64,000 bases of DNA from Candidatus Amunia macphersoniae. Lineage in GTDB: Bacteria; Chloroflexota; Dormibacteria; Aeolococcales; Aeolococcaceae. Numbering within the stretch: the first letter of the stretch is position 1; each line of letters starts with the position of its first letter. The notes under the pieces were generated by a model. The model was not told the origin of the DNA. It saw only the letters and a list, made by a program, of their open reading frames with translations, and did no database searches. The position numbers were made by a program, and so were the translations under genes. Below, piece after piece: positions 35,248-43,628 of the stretch. The stretch is from the NCBI GenBank assembly GCA_016464795.1, contig JAEKNN010000054.1, forward strand, positions 1-64,000, in the 5' to 3' direction.

Positions 35248-36587
35248 ACCTGCTCCAGGCGCTCGGCCAGGCGATGCGCATCCCCGAGCTTCGGCGCAAG
35301 CTGGTGATCACCATCGGTCTGGTGCTCGCCTTCCGCGTCCTGGCCAACATCTCCATCCCCGGTGCCTCGCCGCAGGCGCTGTCGGCGCTCTTCAGCAGCA
35401 ACTCCCTGCTGGGCCTCTTCAACCTGGTCGGCGGCGGCGGCCTGCAGCGATTCACCATCGTCGCCGAGGGCCTGAATCCCTACATCAACGCCACCATCAT
35501 CATGCAGCTGATGACGGTGGTCTCGGTCCGCCTCAAGGAGATGAGCAAGGAGGGCGAGCAGGGACGCAAGAAGATCACCCGCTACACGCGCTGGCTGACC
35601 GTCCCGCTGGCCGCACTCCAGGGTTGGGGCTTCCTGGCGCTGTTCACCAACCCCAATGCGGTCACCGTCAACGGCGTTCCGCAGGCGATCATCCCCAACG
35701 CCACCACCACCCAGGAGATCGGCATCGTGCTGACCCTGGTGGCGGGAACGATCATCGCCATGTGGCTCGGCGAGCTGATCACCGAGTACGGGGTGGGCAA
35801 CGGCGTCTCGCTGATCATCTTCACAGGCATCATCGCCCGTCTCCTGCCGTCGATAGGGGACTACGGAACTACCGGCGGCACCCACGTGATCCAGATCATC
35901 GGGGTGGCGGTGATCGCCCTGGTGGTGACCGCCGGCATCATCGCCGTGCAACAGGCGCAGCGAAAGATCCCCGTGCAGTCCGCGCAACGCGTGCTCAACC
36001 CACGTACCGGCGCCGCATCCCAGGGCCGGCGGAACTTCCTGCCGCTGCGCATCAACACCGCGGGAGTGATCCCGATCATCTTCGCGCTCTCGATCATGTT
36101 CTTCCCGACCATCTTCGCCAACCTCTTCGCCAGCGCCGGCGGCTTCCTTGGCAACGCGTCGGCGTGGATCACTGCCAACTGGCAGCCCAACGGGCCCAAG
36201 TGGTACATCAACGTGGGCTACAACCTCATCTACTTCCTGCTGATCCTTGGGTTCACCTACTTCTACACGGCGGTGGTCTTCGACCCCAACGACGTCGCTG
36301 ACAACCTGAAGAAGCAGTCCACCTTCATCCCCGGCATCCGTCCGGGGAGGAGCACCGCCGAGTACCTCGGTCGGGTTATGGGCCGCATCACGCTTGCCGG
36401 TGCGCTGTTCCTGGCCATCATCACAGTGGTGCTGCCGCTGTTCACGGCCCTTGTGACCCAGGCGAACCCCACCAGCCTCTACCTCGGTGGCACCGCCATC
36501 CTCATCGTCGTGGGCGTGGCGCTCGACACCATGAAGCAGATCGAGACCCAGTTGCTGATGCGCCAGTACAAGGGGTTCATCCGATGA
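35244..36587 (+). CDS. secY: Protein translocase subunit SecY, 447 aa
   Basis: The channel-forming subunit of the Sec translocon. Ten membrane segments are expected. Visible signatures are NISIPGASPQAL (plug area), LNPYINATIIMQLMTVV in TM2, the C4 loop with GEQGRKKITRYTRW, and the C5/C6 loops with NFLPLRINTAGVIPIIFALSIMFFP and FIPGIRPGRSTAEYL. Normal length. It overlaps rplO and adk by 4 bp each. SecE and SecG are not in the window. Confidence 0.97.
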   Translation: MNLLQALGQAMRIPELRRKLVITIGLVLAFRVLANISIPGASPQALSALFSSNSLLGLFNLVGGGGLQRFTIVAEGLNPYINATIIMQLMTVVSVRLKEMSKEGEQGRKKITRYTRWLTVPLAALQGWGFLALFTNPNAVTVNGVPQAIIPNATTTQEIGIVLTLVAGTIIAMWLGELITEYGVGNGVSLIIFTGIIARLLPSIGDYGTTGGTHVIQIIGVAVIALVVTAGIIAVQQAQRKIPVQSAQRVLNPRTGAASQGRRNFLPLRINTAGVIPIIFALSIMFFPTIFANLFASAGGFLGNASAWITANWQPNGPKWYINVGYNLIYFLLILGFTYFYTAVVFDPNDVADNLKKQSTFIPGIRPGRSTAEYLGRVMGRITLAGALFLAIITVVLPLFTALVTQANPTSLYLGGTAILIVVGVALDTMKQIETQLLMRQYKGFIR

Positions 36588-37189
36588 TCACGATCATCTT
36601 CGGCCCCCCCGGCAGCGGCAAGGGCACCCAGGCGGCGATCATCTCCGAGCGCTTCAACCTGCCCCACATCAGCACCGGTCAGATGCTCCGCGACGAGGTC
36701 GCTGCCGACAGTGAGCTGGGCCGTGAGGTGGCGCCGATCATGAAGACCGGCGGCCTGATCTCCGACGAGACAATGGTCCGGGTCATCGAGAACCGGCTGG
36801 GTCAGCCCGACGCCATCCCCGGCGTGCTGCTCGACGGCTTCCCGCGGACCGTGCCGCAGGCCAGCGAGCTCGACGAGATGCTCGAGCGCACCGGCCGCGA
36901 GATCGGCGTGGTGCTGTTCTTCGACGTCCCCGAGGCTGAGCTGTCCAAGCGCATCGCCCACCGCGCCGAGGTGGACCACCGCGCCGACGACACCCCGGAG
37001 GCCTTCTTGCATCGGATGCGCGAGTACGAGGCCAAGACCGCTCCGGTGGTGGGCTATTACGAAGGCCGCGGCACGCGCCTGGAATACGTCAACGGCAACG
37101 CGCCCATCGAAGCCGTCACCGAGTCGATCCTCACCATCTTCGGACCGCAGCAGAAGGTGAATCAGCGGGCGCAGGGGGAGGTGGCCTGA
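36584..37189 (+). CDS. adk: Adenylate kinase, 201 aa
   Basis: Converts ATP plus AMP to two ADP. The P-loop GPPGSGKGTQ is at 6-15, the AMP-binding region is TGQMLRDEVAADSELG, and DGFPRT is present. The LID segment is the short form: HRAEVDHRADDTPEAFLHRM links directly on, without the long zinc or Tyr-rich LID, as in many high-GC Gram-positives. It overlaps secY by 4 bp and map by 1 bp. Confidence 0.97.
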   Translation: MITIIFGPPGSGKGTQAAIISERFNLPHISTGQMLRDEVAADSELGREVAPIMKTGGLISDETMVRVIENRLGQPDAIPGVLLDGFPRTVPQASELDEMLERTGREIGVVLFFDVPEAELSKRIAHRAEVDHRADDTPEAFLHRMREYEAKTAPVVGYYEGRGTRLEYVNGNAPIEAVTESILTIFGPQQKVNQRAQGEVA

Positions 37190-37965
37190 TGGCCGGTGCC
37201 TTCCGCCTCAAGCGCCCCGACGAGATCGAGAAGATGCGCGCCTCCGGGAAGATCCTGGGCGCATGCCTCGCCCATCTCGCGTCCGAAGTGCGACCCGGGA
37301 TCACCACCCTGGATCTCGACCGGGAAGCGGACACCTTCATCCGCGACCACGGCTGCATCCCCGGCTTCCTCGGTTACCAGGACTTCCCCAACTCGCTCTG
37401 CGTGTCAGTGAACGACGAGATCGTCCACGGCATTCCGGGAGCGCGGGTGATCGAGAATGGTGACCTGGTCTCGCTCGATTGCGGCCTGATCCTGGACGGC
37501 TGGTGGGCGGACAGCGGCCTGTCGGTTGCCTGTGGTGATCCCAGCGCCGAGGTCGCCAGGCTGATCGATGTCACCCGTGAGGCCCTCGATCGGGGCATCG
37601 CCGCGGCCAGGCCGGGCAACCACATCGGCGACATCGGGCACGCGGTGCAGACGTACGCCGAGGCCGAGGGCTACTCGCTGGTGCGCGAGTATGTGGGCCA
37701 CGGCATCGGCCGCAACATGCACGAGGCACCGCAGGTGCCCAACTACGGTCAACCGGGAACCGGCAACGAGCTCAAGCCGGGGTACGTCCTGGCCATCGAG
37801 CCGATGGTCAACGCCGGCGGGGCCCAGGTGCGAGTGCTCGCCGACGAGTGGACGGTGGTAACCGCAGACGGCCGGATCTCCTGTTACTTCGAGCACACAG
37901 TGGCGATCACTGACCACGGCCCCGAGGTGCTGACCCTGCGGCCCAGCCACGCGGCGGTCGCCTGA
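37189..37965 (+). CDS. map: Methionine aminopeptidase type I, 258 aa
   Basis: Removes N-terminal Met from new proteins. The metal-ligand residues are found in SLDCGLILDGWWADS (two Asp), GHGIGRNMHEAPQVPNYG (His), LAIEPMV (Glu) and the final CYFEHTVAITDHGPEVL (Glu). Normal length for class Ia. It is the last gene of the spc-type transcript, directly followed by the infA promoter. Confidence 0.97.
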   Translation: MAGAFRLKRPDEIEKMRASGKILGACLAHLASEVRPGITTLDLDREADTFIRDHGCIPGFLGYQDFPNSLCVSVNDEIVHGIPGARVIENGDLVSLDCGLILDGWWADSGLSVACGDPSAEVARLIDVTREALDRGIAAARPGNHIGDIGHAVQTYAEAEGYSLVREYVGHGIGRNMHEAPQVPNYGQPGTGNELKPGYVLAIEPMVNAGGAQVRVLADEWTVVTADGRISCYFEHTVAITDHGPEVLTLRPSHAAVA

Positions 37966-37995
37966 TTGCCGTGTCGAGAGGTTCTTTCGTATACT
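37966..37995 (+). promoter_or_regulatory. Promoter of the infA-rpsM-rpoA operon
   Basis: TTGCCG (37966-37971), an 18-bp spacer and TATACT (37990-37995), immediately after the map stop. It gives a leader of about 45 nt before the infA GTG and is the best sigma-70-like match in the window. Confidence 0.75.
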
Positions 37996-38046
37996 GGTCG
38001 ACCGCGGCTGCCGCACAGCCCGATTCGGCACGCCTCTCGCAGAGTC

Positions 38047-38253
38047 GTGGCTGAGCCCCTGGTCGGGAGGGTCATCGAGCCCCTTCCCGACGCGCTCTAC
38101 CGGGTCGAACTGGACGACGGCCACAGGATTCTCTGCCATCCGGCCGGTAAGGCGCGCCTCCAGGCGATCCGCATCCTGCCGGGTGACAGGGTCCAGGTCG
38201 AACTCAGCGCCGCCGACCCCGGTCGGGGACGCATCCTCCAACGGCTGGCATAG
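38047..38253 (+). CDS. infA: Translation initiation factor IF-1, 68 aa
   Basis: A small OB-fold factor that blocks the A site during initiation. [57 protein letters not shown] aligns along the whole family. The GTG at 38047 is the only start giving a normal N-terminus. Even so, the protein is 3-4 residues shorter at the front than usual, lacking the KED-type segment, and it has Cys-His-Pro where most have Ala-His-Ile. No good ribosome site is visible. Confidence 0.93.
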   Translation: MAEPLVGRVIEPLPDALYRVELDDGHRILCHPAGKARLQAIRILPGDRVQVELSAADPGRGRILQRLA

Positions 38254-38291
38254 CCGGCAGCAACCACAGCAGAGTCAAGGACAGTAGAGCG

Positions 38292-38405
38292 ATGAAGGTG
38301 AGAGCCTCGGTCAAGAAGATGTGTGACCGTTGCAAGGTGATCAAGCGACACGGTGCTGTCCGTGTGATCTGTGAAAACGCCAAACACAAGCAGCGACAGG
38401 GGTAG
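38292..38405 (+). CDS. rpmJ: Ribosomal protein L36, 37 aa
   Basis: [20 protein letters not shown] is followed by a C-terminal basic tail. The zinc ligands C11, C14, C27 and H32/H33 are present, so this is the zinc-binding form. It lies 38 bp after infA and 9 bp before rpsM, in the standard order infA-rpmJ-rpsM. Confidence 0.96.
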   Translation: MKVRASVKKMCDRCKVIKRHGAVRVICENAKHKQRQG

Positions 38406-38414
38406 ACGGCACAA

Positions 38415-38795
38415 GTGGCACGTATCGCCGGCATCGATATCCCGCGTGACAAACGCATCGAGATCGCCCTGACCTACATCTTCGGGATCGGCCCGACCAC
38501 GTCGCGGCGGCTGCTCCAGCTTGCCCAGATCTCTCCTGACCTGCGCACCCGCGAGCTCAGCGATGCCCAGGTGGGCAAGCTGCGTGACCTGATCGGCAAG
38601 CAGCTGCAGGGCCGTGTCGAGGGTGACCTGCGCCGTCAAATCGCGCTCAACATCAAGCGGCTGATGGAGATCGGCACCTACAGGGGACTGCGCCACCGTC
38701 GCGGCCTGCCCGTGCGCGGCCAGCGCACCCGCACCAACGCGCGCACCCGGCGTGGTCCCAAGAAGACTGTCGGCGTGCGCCGCAAGAAGAAGTAG
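38415..38795 (+). CDS. rpsM: Ribosomal protein S13, 126 aa
   Basis: A 30S head protein contacting P-site tRNA and S19. It begins [25 protein letters not shown], then the [32 protein letters not shown] tail. GTG start. Six nt before rpsK. Confidence 0.97.
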   Translation: MARIAGIDIPRDKRIEIALTYIFGIGPTTSRRLLQLAQISPDLRTRELSDAQVGKLRDLIGKQLQGRVEGDLRRQIALNIKRLMEIGTYRGLRHRRGLPVRGQRTRTNARTRRGPKKTVGVRRKKK

Positions 38796-38801
38796 CGAGC
38801 C

Positions 38802-39197
38802 ATGGCAAAGAAGAAGAAGGTCGTCCGCACCCGGCGCCGTGAGCGCAAGAACGTGGCCGTCGGGCATGCGCACGTGCTGGCGACATTCAACAACACCATC
38901 GTCAGCCTCACCGACCCGACCGGCAACGTGATCGCCTGGGGGTCGGCCGGCGGACAGGGGTTCAAGGGCTCGCGCAAGAGCACTCCTTACGCGGCCCAGA
39001 TCACCGCCGAGGGAGCTGCCCGCAGGGCCATGGAACACGGGCTCAAGAGCATCGAGATCTTCGTCAAGGGCCCAGGGGCCGGTCGCGAGGCGGCCATCCG
39101 CAGCCTCCAGGCGTCGGGCCTCGAGGTCAGCGCCATCACCGACGTCACCCCGATCCCCCACAACGGCTGTCGCCCTCCCAAGCGGCGCCGGGTCTAG
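38802..39197 (+). CDS. rpsK: Ribosomal protein S11, 131 aa
   Basis: A platform protein of the 30S subunit. It has [45 protein letters not shown] and ends [18 protein letters not shown], the invariant C-terminus. Normal length, in an operon with rpsM and rpsD. Confidence 0.97.
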   Translation: MAKKKKVVRTRRRERKNVAVGHAHVLATFNNTIVSLTDPTGNVIAWGSAGGQGFKGSRKSTPYAAQITAEGAARRAMEHGLKSIEIFVKGPGAGREAAIRSLQASGLEVSAITDVTPIPHNGCRPPKRRRV

Positions 39198-39206
39198 AAG
39201 AGGGCC

Positions 39207-39836
39207 ATGGCCAACCAAGCAGGACCAGTCTGCCGCCTCTGCCGACGCGAGGGCACCAAGCTCTTCCTCAAGGGCAACAAGTGCCTGACCAACTGCACCT
39301 TCGACAAGCGCAACGCGCTGCTCCCCGGCCAGCATGGCCTGGCGCGGCGGCGCAAGACCAGCGACTACGGCATCCAGCTGCGCGCCAAGCAGCGAGCCCG
39401 ACGTCAGTACGGCGTGCTCGAGGCCCAGTTCCGCACCTACTTCGACCGAGCCGAGCGCAGCACGGGTGTCACCGGCACCGTGCTCCTGCAGCAGCTCGAG
39501 CGGCGCATCGACAACGTCGTCTACCGGCTGGGCCTGGCGGCATCGCGCCGCGAAGCCCGCCAGCTGGTCTCGCATCGGCATTTCCAGCTCAACGGACGGA
39601 CCATCAACGTGGCCTCCGCGCAAGTGCGCCCAGGTGACGTGGTCCAGGTTCGCGAGCGCAGCCGCAATCTGCCGCCGATCACCAACGCGCGCGAGCTGGT
39701 CGCGGGTCGCACGGTGCCTGACTGGCTCACCCTTGACGAGGCGGCGATGAGGGGCACCGTGGTGCGCCTGCCCGATCGCCACGAGATGGAACAGACTATC
39801 GACGAGCAGCTGGTTGTCGAGTTCTATTCCCGGTAA
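39207..39836 (+). CDS. rpsD: Ribosomal protein S4, 209 aa
   Basis: A 16S assembly initiator and mRNA-entry helicase component. The N-terminal part carries Cys residues (CRLCRREGTKLFLKG and CLTNCTF) consistent with the zinc-binding form. The S4 domain follows with RRIDNVVYRLGLAASRREARQLVSHRHFQLNG. Normal length. It is followed by a gap of about 90 bp before rpoA. Confidence 0.96.
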   Translation: MANQAGPVCRLCRREGTKLFLKGNKCLTNCTFDKRNALLPGQHGLARRRKTSDYGIQLRAKQRARRQYGVLEAQFRTYFDRAERSTGVTGTVLLQQLERRIDNVVYRLGLAASRREARQLVSHRHFQLNGRTINVASAQVRPGDVVQVRERSRNLPPITNARELVAGRTVPDWLTLDEAAMRGTVVRLPDRHEMEQTIDEQLVVEFYSR

Positions 39837-39925
39837 TTCCCACCTGGAGCGACGGCTCTCAGCAGACCCATTGCATGGCGCCGCGGACGCGCGGCGCCAG
39901 CACTCTTGTGAGGCACCTTCCCCGT

Positions 39926-40897
39926 ATGGTTGACACTATCGCCGCCCCCGCTGTCCGTGAAGTCGAAAGCACCACCAACTACGGCAAGTTCGAGATCGAG
40001 CCACTCGAGCCCGGTTTCGGCACCACGCTTGGCAACTCTCTGCGCCGCGTCCTGCTCTCGTCCCTGAACGGCGCCGCGATCACCTCGGTCTCGATCGACG
40101 GTGTCGCGCACGAGTTCTCCGCTGTCCCCAATGTCAAGGAGGACGTCACCGAGATCCTCCTCAACATCAAGGAGATCAACGTGATCTCGCACAGTGACGA
40201 GCCGGTGCGGATCACGCTCGATGTGCGCGGACCCAAGGACGTCACCGCCGGTGACATCACCACCAGCAGTGACGTCGAGATCCGCAACCCCGAGGTGCAC
40301 ATCTGCACCCTCGACGGGCCCAAGTCGCAGCTGCGCATGGACCTCACCGTCGAGCGCGGCAAGGGCTATGTGACCGCCGAACGCAACAAGCACGAGGGCC
40401 AGCCGATCGGGGTCATCCCCATCGACGCCATCTTCACGCCGGTGCGCCGCGCCAACTTCACCATCGAGAAGACCCGCGTCGGCCAGGAGACCGAGTGGGA
40501 CAAGCTGGTCGTGGAGGTGTGGACCGACAGCACTCTGAGCCCTGTCGACGCGGTCAGCCAGGCGGCCGCTCTGTTCACCCAGCACCTCGACCTCTTCGTG
40601 CGCTTCGGCGACAACCTCGCCGTGCCACCCCAGAGCCAGAAGCGCGGCAACGACCTGCCCAGCCGCCTCGCTGACACCGCCATCGAGGATCTCGAGCTCA
40701 GCGTGCGCGCCCTCAACTGCCTCAAGGCCAACGACGTCACCAAGGTGGGTCAGCTGGTGGCGATGCGCCAGGAGGACCTGCTCACGCTCCGCAACTTCGG
40801 CGCCAAGTCGCTCGACGAGATCAAGGAGAAGCTGGTCGAGCGCCAGATGGTCACTCCCGAGGAGCTGGAGACCCTGTTCCAGCCCGGTGGGCGGTAG
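39926..40897 (+). CDS. rpoA: RNA polymerase alpha subunit, 323 aa
   Basis: The N-terminal assembly domain has NYGKFEIEPLEPGFGTTLGNSLRRVLLSSLNGAAI. The C-terminal DNA/activator-binding domain has IEDLELSVRALNCLKANDVTKVGQLVAM and LRNFGAKSLDEIKEKL. The ATG at 39926 gives the usual N-terminus; a longer frame from 39875 adds 17 residues of unlikely composition. Complete and normal in length. Confidence 0.97.
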   Translation: MVDTIAAPAVREVESTTNYGKFEIEPLEPGFGTTLGNSLRRVLLSSLNGAAITSVSIDGVAHEFSAVPNVKEDVTEILLNIKEINVISHSDEPVRITLDVRGPKDVTAGDITTSSDVEIRNPEVHICTLDGPKSQLRMDLTVERGKGYVTAERNKHEGQPIGVIPIDAIFTPVRRANFTIEKTRVGQETEWDKLVVEVWTDSTLSPVDAVSQAAALFTQHLDLFVRFGDNLAVPPQSQKRGNDLPSRLADTAIEDLELSVRALNCLKANDVTKVGQLVAMRQEDLLTLRNFGAKSLDEIKEKLVERQMVTPEELETLFQPGGR

Positions 40898-40906
40898 GGG
40901 AGAGCA

Positions 40907-41260
40907 GTGCGCCACCACCGCGCCGGACGCAAGTTCGGCCGCACCGCCGCGCATCGCCAGGCGATGACCCGCAACCAGGTCACCTCGCTGCTGCGGCACG
41001 GGCGCATCCAGACCACCGAGGCACGCGCCAAGGAGCTGCGTCGTTGGGTGGAGCGGGTGATCACCACTGCCAAGCCCGATGACCTGCACGCCCGTCGCCA
41101 GGTGGCGCTCTACGTCACCGACCGCGAGGTGAGCGCCCGGCTGTTCACCACCCTGGTGCCGCGCTTCCGCGAGCGTCCGGGCGGCTACACGCGGATCATC
41201 CACGTGGGTCCGCGCCCGGGTGACGCCGCCCCGATGGCGATCATCGAGCTGGTCGAGTGA
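40907..41260 (+). CDS. rplQ: Ribosomal protein L17, 117 aa
   Basis: A tunnel-exit-side 50S protein. [52 protein letters not shown] and the ending [13 protein letters not shown] are typical. GTG start, 9 bp after rpoA and 4 bp before truA. Confidence 0.97.
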   Translation: MRHHRAGRKFGRTAAHRQAMTRNQVTSLLRHGRIQTTEARAKELRRWVERVITTAKPDDLHARRQVALYVTDREVSARLFTTLVPRFRERPGGYTRIIHVGPRPGDAAPMAIIELVE

Positions 41261-41264
41261 GCGC

Positions 41265-42062
41265 ATGACCACGCTGCGCCTGGTCCTCGAGTACGACGGC
41301 ACCGACTTCCACGGCTGGCAGTCGCAGCCGAGCGCGCGCACCGTGGAGGGCGTGCTGCGCAGCGCGCTGGAGCAGGTCACCGGCGAGTCGCCGCGGCTGA
41401 CGGCAGCCGGGCGCACCGATGCCGGTGCCCATTCGCACGGACAGGTGGTGGGTGTGCGGCTCGAGCACCAGTGGGAGCCGCAACCGCTGGCGACAGCTCT
41501 CAACGCGGTGTTGCCGGCGGACGCGGCGGTGCGCGGGGCCGCCCAGGCTGTCGACACCTTCCATGCCCGCTTCGACGCGACCAGTCGCACCTACCGCTAC
41601 CTGGTGATGCCGCGCCGCGAGCGCAGCCCGCTGCTCCGTCGGTACGCGTGGCAGGTCGGTGGCGAGCTCGACGACGCCGCCATGCGCCGTGCCGCCGCGC
41701 TTCTGCGGGGCACCCACGACTTCGCCGCCTTCGGCCGGTCGCCGCGTCCCGGCGGAGGCACCGTGCGCACAGTGCAGCACGTTGGGGTGCGCCGGATCGC
41801 CCCGCTCGAGGACCCCGCAACCCCGGTGCTGGTCATCGAGGTGAGCGCCGATGCCTTCCTCTACGGCATGATGCGCGGGTTCGCCGGTGCGCTCGTGGCA
41901 GTGGGCCGCGGCCGAAGGAGTGTCGACGAGCTCGCAGGCATGCTCGCCGATCCCTCCTGCGGACGGACCGTCACCGTGGCGCCCGCCCGCGGCCTGCACC
42001 AATGGGCAGTCACATACCCGGCGGCGCCGCCAGCGGCGCTCGCCTCGGAGACCAGCGCATGA
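41265..42062 (+). CDS. truA: tRNA pseudouridine(38-40) synthase, 265 aa
   Basis: Isomerises uridines 38-40 in the tRNA anticodon arm. It has LVLEYDGTDFHGWQSQP, the catalytic aspartate in AAGRTDAGAHSHGQV, DATSRTYRYLVMPR and the C-terminal FLYGMMRGFAGALVAVGRG. The ATG at 41265 matches the family start. It overlaps rplM as ATGA, so translation is coupled. Confidence 0.96.
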   Translation: MTTLRLVLEYDGTDFHGWQSQPSARTVEGVLRSALEQVTGESPRLTAAGRTDAGAHSHGQVVGVRLEHQWEPQPLATALNAVLPADAAVRGAAQAVDTFHARFDATSRTYRYLVMPRRERSPLLRRYAWQVGGELDDAAMRRAAALLRGTHDFAAFGRSPRPGGGTVRTVQHVGVRRIAPLEDPATPVLVIEVSADAFLYGMMRGFAGALVAVGRGRRSVDELAGMLADPSCGRTVTVAPARGLHQWAVTYPAAPPAALASETSA

Positions 42063-42535
42063 CCCAGACCAGCCAGCGCACCTACACAGCCAAGCCGGCC
42101 ACGCTGACCGACAACTGGTACCTGGTCGACGCGCGCGGCCAGACGCTGGGCCGGCTGGCTGTCAACATCGCGCGGGTTCTGCGCGGCAAGCATCGGCCCC
42201 AGTTCACCCCGCACCTCAATACGGGCGAGCACGTGGTGGTGATCAACGCCCGCGACATTGTGGTCACTGGCCGCAAGCGTACCCTCAAGAGGTACGACCG
42301 CTATTCCGGCTACCCCAGCGGGCGCCACGAACGCAGCTACGAGCAGCAGATGGAGCGCGACCCCACCTATCCGATCACCCACGCGGTGCGTGGGATGCTC
42401 CAGCACAACACCCTGGGAGCCGAGATGCTCAAGCGGTTGCGGGTGTACGCCGGACCGGAGCACCATCACGCCGCACAACAACCCCAGCCGATCAGCTTCG
42501 GCGAACTGGGAGAGATTAAGGTTGCCAGCAGCTAG
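42059..42535 (+). CDS. rplM: Ribosomal protein L13, 158 aa
   Basis: An early-assembly 50S protein. It has [45 protein letters not shown], then [13 protein letters not shown] and the [24 protein letters not shown] block. A short Gln/Pro tail runs into the rpsI start. The ATG overlaps the truA stop. Confidence 0.97.
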   Translation: MTQTSQRTYTAKPATLTDNWYLVDARGQTLGRLAVNIARVLRGKHRPQFTPHLNTGEHVVVINARDIVVTGRKRTLKRYDRYSGYPSGRHERSYEQQMERDPTYPITHAVRGMLQHNTLGAEMLKRLRVYAGPEHHHAAQQPQPISFGELGEIKVASS

Positions 42536-42923
42536 CGAGCACTACTACTACGGAACGGGCCGTCGCAAGCGTGCGGTCGCGCGGGTGCGGCTTGCCCCCG
42601 GCGAGGGAGTTCTGGTCATCAATGGCCGCTCGCCCAGCGAGTACTTCGGCCGCCGTGACCTCGAGACAGTGGTCACCCAGCCGCTGCGCATCACCGACAA
42701 CCTCGGTCGCTTCGTCGCCTCCATCAAGGTGGAGGGCGGTGGTGTCGCCGGACAGGCCGGGGCGATCTGCCACGGCATCGCCCGCGCTCTGGTGGTGGCG
42801 GACCAGGATCTGCGCCCCGCGCTCAAGAAGGCCGGCCTGCTGACGCGCGATCCTCGCGAGAAGGAGCGCAAGAAGTACGGCCTCAAGCGCGCCCGCAAGG
42901 CTCCTCAGTACACCAAGCGCTGA
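42522..42923 (+). CDS. rpsI: Ribosomal protein S9, 133 aa, TTG start
   Basis: Its C-terminal Lys-Arg tail (APQYTKR) reaches P-site tRNA. The body has [22 protein letters not shown] and the typical [19 protein letters not shown]. The only plausible start is a TTG at 42522, 8 nt after GGGAGAG, because no ATG or GTG lies between the conserved N-terminus and upstream sequence. It overlaps the end of rplM by 14 bp. Last gene of the ribosomal supercluster. Confidence 0.94.
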   Translation: MPAASEHYYYGTGRRKRAVARVRLAPGEGVLVINGRSPSEYFGRRDLETVVTQPLRITDNLGRFVASIKVEGGGVAGQAGAICHGIARALVVADQDLRPALKKAGLLTRDPREKERKKYGLKRARKAPQYTKR

Positions 42924-42963
42924 CGCGAGATTCGGCGCCCCAGGGCGGCATCAGCGAAGTGCG

Positions 42964-42981
42964 GTCGTAGGCCCATCGTCC
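42964..42981 (+). promoter_or_regulatory. Shared 18-bp element, copy 1
   Basis: GTCGTAGGCCCATCGTCC, 65 bp before the ATG of the secreted His/Asp-rich protein. The same sequence with one change occurs at 45623-45640, at the same distance from the cupredoxin gene. It is a likely binding site for the regulator encoded between the two genes. Confidence 0.65.
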
Positions 42982-43046
42982 GATCGTCGTCGGACGACAC
43001 TGCTTTGATCATGAGGGTCACTCGTCAGCGACCCACGGAGACCACC

Positions 43047-43535
43047 ATGATCAGCATCCCCAAGACCATTGCCACGGCCGCAGCTGTCACCGCACTCTGC
43101 CTCAGCGTTGGAACCATGCACGCGGCAGCCCACGTCACCGAGTCGAGCACCCATGAGCAGGACCGCGACCATTCCGCGCAGGGGCCCGACAACCGCGCGG
43201 AGATCGAGCGCGAGCACGGCGTCACGGTCAGCTCGATCTCCCCACGCGGCAGCGACGACGCTGGCGCCCCGGCCGCCGGCAACCGAGCCGGTGACGAGAA
43301 CGAGAACGAGAGCCAGGAAGTCGGGGAGGACAATGATGCGGCCGGAGCGGCGGATGGAGCCGACCTCGACCAGGACCACAGCGTCCAAGCGACGACCACT
43401 CCGGGCGCTTCCAGTGGGGCGAGGTCCAACCCCACAACCGCCCAGCAGAGTGCCACCGATGATCGTGGCAAGCATGATGGCGGCAGTGACACCGGCGATG
43501 ACCACGGCGGCGACCACGGCCGTTCCGGCCACTGA
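43047..43535 (+). CDS. Small secreted His/Asp-rich protein, 162 aa
   Basis: A signal peptide covers residues 1 to about 28 (hydrophobic core TAAAVTALCLSVG, Ala-rich cleavage area). The mature part is very hydrophilic and disordered, with acidic stretches (DENENES, EDND, DLDQDH). Its C-terminal end is packed with His, Asp and Gly (DDHGGDHGRSGH), as in metal-binding tails. I recognise no family. The ATG at 43047 follows GGAG at 6-nt spacing. Position, export and the shared upstream element link it with the kinase/regulator pair and the copper protein downstream. Confidence 0.75.
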   Translation: MISIPKTIATAAAVTALCLSVGTMHAAAHVTESSTHEQDRDHSAQGPDNRAEIEREHGVTVSSISPRGSDDAGAPAAGNRAGDENENESQEVGEDNDAAGAADGADLDQDHSVQATTTPGASSGARSNPTTAQQSATDDRGKHDGGSDTGDDHGGDHGRSGH

Positions 43536-43543
43536 TCATCGGA

Positions 43544-43569
43544 GGGCGGGTGGCGTGCGCCACCCGCCC
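43544..43569 (+). terminator. GC-rich hairpin after the secreted protein gene
   Basis: A perfect 11-bp stem, GGGCGGGTGGC / GCCACCCGCCC with a 4-nt loop, starts 8 nt after the stop. There is no T-run, so it may act as a partial terminator or an mRNA 3' stabiliser ahead of the kinase gene. Confidence 0.55.
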
Positions 43570-43628
43570 CATCGCGGGGCAGTGACCCGCCACCAGCCGG
43601 TGCCACGCGCGGGTACGCTGAGCTGGCG

